A stretch of 64,000 bases of DNA from Paenibacillus sp. FSL H7-0326. Lineage in GTDB: Bacteria; Bacillota; Bacilli; Paenibacillales; Paenibacillaceae. Positions 62,280-64,000 of this stretch are shown here, one piece after another. The stretch covers positions 1,240,001 through 1,304,000 of the forward strand of contig NZ_MPVN01000001.1 of the NCBI RefSeq assembly GCF_001955535.1, given 5' to 3'. The translations under genes were made by a program, and so were the position numbers. How positions within the stretch are numbered: position 1 is the first letter of the stretch; every line of letters begins with the position of its first letter. The notes beneath the pieces were generated by a model. The model was not told the DNA's origin. It did not search any database and saw only the letters and a program-made list of their open reading frames with translations.

Positions 62280-63998
62280 TCATTGAGTTTGTGACAACGT
62301 CTCTGACGAACTCGGTGTAAACGTATACGTTGCGCCAGCTTCTGTGTTGAATGAAATTGGCTTTAGGCCAGGACCTTCCAACTGACAAAGCCCAGCAATT
62401 GAACTTCTTACGGTGACTTCAGTAATTTTCGATTTCGCCCAGGAAAATCCAATGGTATATCCGCCACGAGCCCTGAGCCCCTCTACACTTCCTTCACACC
62501 AATTGTCTGGTAAGGCAGGCAGAAGCCGGATCAGATCGGTGTGGCTCTGCAATAACATCTCAGCAATGCCAGAGGATCCCCCGAAGTTGCCGTCAATCTG
62601 AAACGGAGGATGATTGTCAAAAAGATTGGGCAACGTGGAGTTCTCCAGGAGAGCTCTTACATTTTCATAAGCCTTCTGCCCATCCTGAAGTCTTGCCCAA
62701 AAGTGAATGATCCAGGCCCGGCTCCATCCGGTATGCCCCCCACCATTCTCCAATCTACGTTCGAGCGTTGTACGTGCGGCTTTTGCAAGTTCCGGCGTGT
62801 ATTCTGGAGTGAAGCTTTCTCCAGGGTACAAACCAAATAGATGTGAGATGTGCCGGTGTCCCGGTTCCACTTCTTCGTAATCCTCCATCCATTCCTGGAT
62901 TTGTCCGTATTTGCCGATTTGAGTCTTGGGAATTCGCTTCAGAGCAGCAGCAAGTTCTTCCCTGAATGTATGGTCCCTTCCGATCAACTCGGCACTTTGA
63001 ATGCAAGCAGTGAACAGAGCTTCAATAATCTGAAAATCCATCGAAGCGCCAACGCATAGAATCCCCACCTCACCACTTGGCAGCTTGTAACTGTTCTCTG
63101 GAGAAACGGAGGGACAGGTAATCAGACGGCCATCCGCATCCTCAATCAGATAGTCAAGAAGAAATTGCGCAGATTCCTTCATGGTTTCGTATGCTTCTTC
63201 CAGAAAATTGAGATCCTGACTATAGCGATAATGCTCCCATAAATGCAGGCATAACCAAGCAGCGCCCATCGGCCAGAAGGAAGCTGGCAGGTAGGTATCC
63301 TGAGGGGCCGTGTCTGCCCAAATATCCGTATTATGATGTGCGGTAAACCCCCGGCAGTCATACATCTTTTGTGCCGTAATTCGGCCAGGCTCCCGCATTC
63401 GCTCAATCAGATCGAACAAAGGCTCATGGCACTCGGCTAGATTGCAGTTTTCGGCGAGCCAGTAGTTCATTTGGGCATTAATGTTGATCGTAAATTTGCT
63501 GTCCCAAGGCGGAGTGAAACTGTCATTCCATATTCCTTGAAGATTAGCAGGCAGGGAACCTGGCCGGCTTGAGGATATTAGCAAATAACGACCAAACTGA
63601 AAATAGGTTTCGATCAATTCGGGGTCTTCTTCTCCCCTTTGGAACTGTTGTAATCTCTCATCCGTCGGACCATCATGACGATCAGAACTTTTGGACAGGT
63701 TCAACGAAACCCTGCTGAACAGTTCATTATAATCCGATGTATGCCGTACAAGCAGTGTTTCATAAGGAATTCGGCTGAGCTCTTCCATACGAAGTTTAGT
63801 GTATAATTCCGGATCTTCCTGGCGGAAAGTCGTTTCCGCAGCAAGCAGCAGTGTGACCGAGCTCGCATCCTTGAGTAGCAAATACTCGCCAAGGAGCTGA
63901 CAGGTACCTCCATCTGGTATCGCTTTCAACACAGCTGCGAAGGAACTGCCGTCTTTACCACCGCATTCACCACGCATAATGAGTCCATTCTGCTCCCA
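62280..63998 (-). CDS. GH95 alpha-L-fucosidase, C-terminal part (5' end outside the window)
   Basis: The frame is open to the window edge, so the N-terminal domain is missing; 572 residues are visible. GH95 marks: SRPGSLPANLQGIWNDS, FTININAQMNYWLAENCNL, FTAHHNTDIWADTAPQ, ASFWPMGAAWLCLHLWEHYRY, CPSVSPENSY, HRHISHLFGLYPG and HTGWSRAWIIHFWARL. These enzymes remove terminal 1,2-linked fucose or galactose from glycans with inversion. No signal can be judged because the start is absent. Confidence 0.9.
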   Translation of the reverse strand, partial: WEQNGLIMRGECGGKDGSSFAAVLKAIPDGGTCQLLGEYLLLKDASSVTLLLAAETTFRQEDPELYTKLRMEELSRIPYETLLVRHTSDYNELFSRVSLNLSKSSDRHDGPTDERLQQFQRGEEDPELIETYFQFGRYLLISSSRPGSLPANLQGIWNDSFTPPWDSKFTININAQMNYWLAENCNLAECHEPLFDLIERMREPGRITAQKMYDCRGFTAHHNTDIWADTAPQDTYLPASFWPMGAAWLCLHLWEHYRYSQDLNFLEEAYETMKESAQFLLDYLIEDADGRLITCPSVSPENSYKLPSGEVGILCVGASMDFQIIEALFTACIQSAELIGRDHTFREELAAALKRIPKTQIGKYGQIQEWMEDYEEVEPGHRHISHLFGLYPGESFTPEYTPELAKAARTTLERRLENGGGHTGWSRAWIIHFWARLQDGQKAYENVRALLENSTLPNLFDNHPPFQIDGNFGGSSGIAEMLLQSHTDLIRLLPALPDNWCEGSVEGLRARGGYTIGFSWAKSKITEVTVRSSIAGLCQLEGPGLKPISFNTEAGATYTFTPSSSETLSQTQ

Positions 63999-64000
63999 CT

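Overview
The window reads as a stretch of chromosome from a Paenibacillus-like Firmicute. The reasons are strong AGGAGG-type ribosome binding sites, frequent TTG and GTG starts, CcpA-type cre boxes, a PyrR attenuator, an LplA/LplB/YtcP-type sugar ABC transporter, a bacillithiol-transferase-like protein, the ytqA-ytqB (mnmL-mnmM) pair and many small single-gene units with rho-independent terminators. There is no rRNA, tRNA, CRISPR array, phage or intact insertion sequence. The assignment rests on gene content and protein resemblance recalled from memory, not on a search.

Layout. 1-5.5 kb: end of an UgtP-like glycosyltransferase, trmB, the tRNA wobble-uridine pair mnmL-mnmM, manA and a lysophospholipase-like hydrolase. 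5.6-12.6 kb (minus strand): bstA-like DinB protein, odhAB (2-oxoglutarate dehydrogenase E1/E2) and an ABC exporter half-transporter. 12.9-18.6 kb: an oxidoreductase, an isochorismatase-family hydrolase, small stress/acetyltransferase genes, a second MurG-like gene and a PatB/MalY aminotransferase. 19-22.6 kb: a three-gene carbohydrate ABC importer behind a promoter carrying a cre-like site. 22.6-35.3 kb: mostly minus-strand housekeeping and accessory enzymes, including a cell wall amidase, RNase HI, Nudix and HAD hydrolases and an unusual ThyX. 35.3-36 kb: a gene-poor stretch with degenerate repeats. 36-41.5 kb: GH51 arabinofuranosidase and a heterodimeric ABC exporter.

41.6-48.9 kb is the best-defined system: a maltose-type PTS regulon. 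A IICB transporter (malT) is followed by an endonuclease/exonuclease/phosphatase-fold enzyme resembling maltose-6'-phosphate phosphatase (mapP). Next come a LacI-family repressor (malR), a GH65 maltose phosphorylase (malP) and beta-phosphoglucomutase (pgmB). Inverted GCAA-type operators and cre boxes lie on both metabolic promoters. The predicted route is PTS uptake as maltose-6'-P, dephosphorylation to maltose, phosphorolysis to glucose plus beta-glucose-1-P, and isomerisation to glucose-6-P. The malP leader also holds a 120-bp symmetric element whose terminal 16-mer recurs, exactly or nearly so, at two other intergenic sites.

49-64 kb: a NAT-like protein, a DUF4269 fusion beside a possible tubby-like protein, and codBA under a PyrR attenuator. 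A small membrane-associated operon follows in which two consecutive genes (SRPBCC and CrtO-like) both appear frameshifted. The rest is thiosulfate uptake (tsuAB), an unlisted 58-residue membrane protein, small hydrolases, a beta-lactamase-fold protein without a signal peptide, a CdaR-type regulator and the C-terminal part of a GH95 alpha-L-fucosidase running off the right edge.
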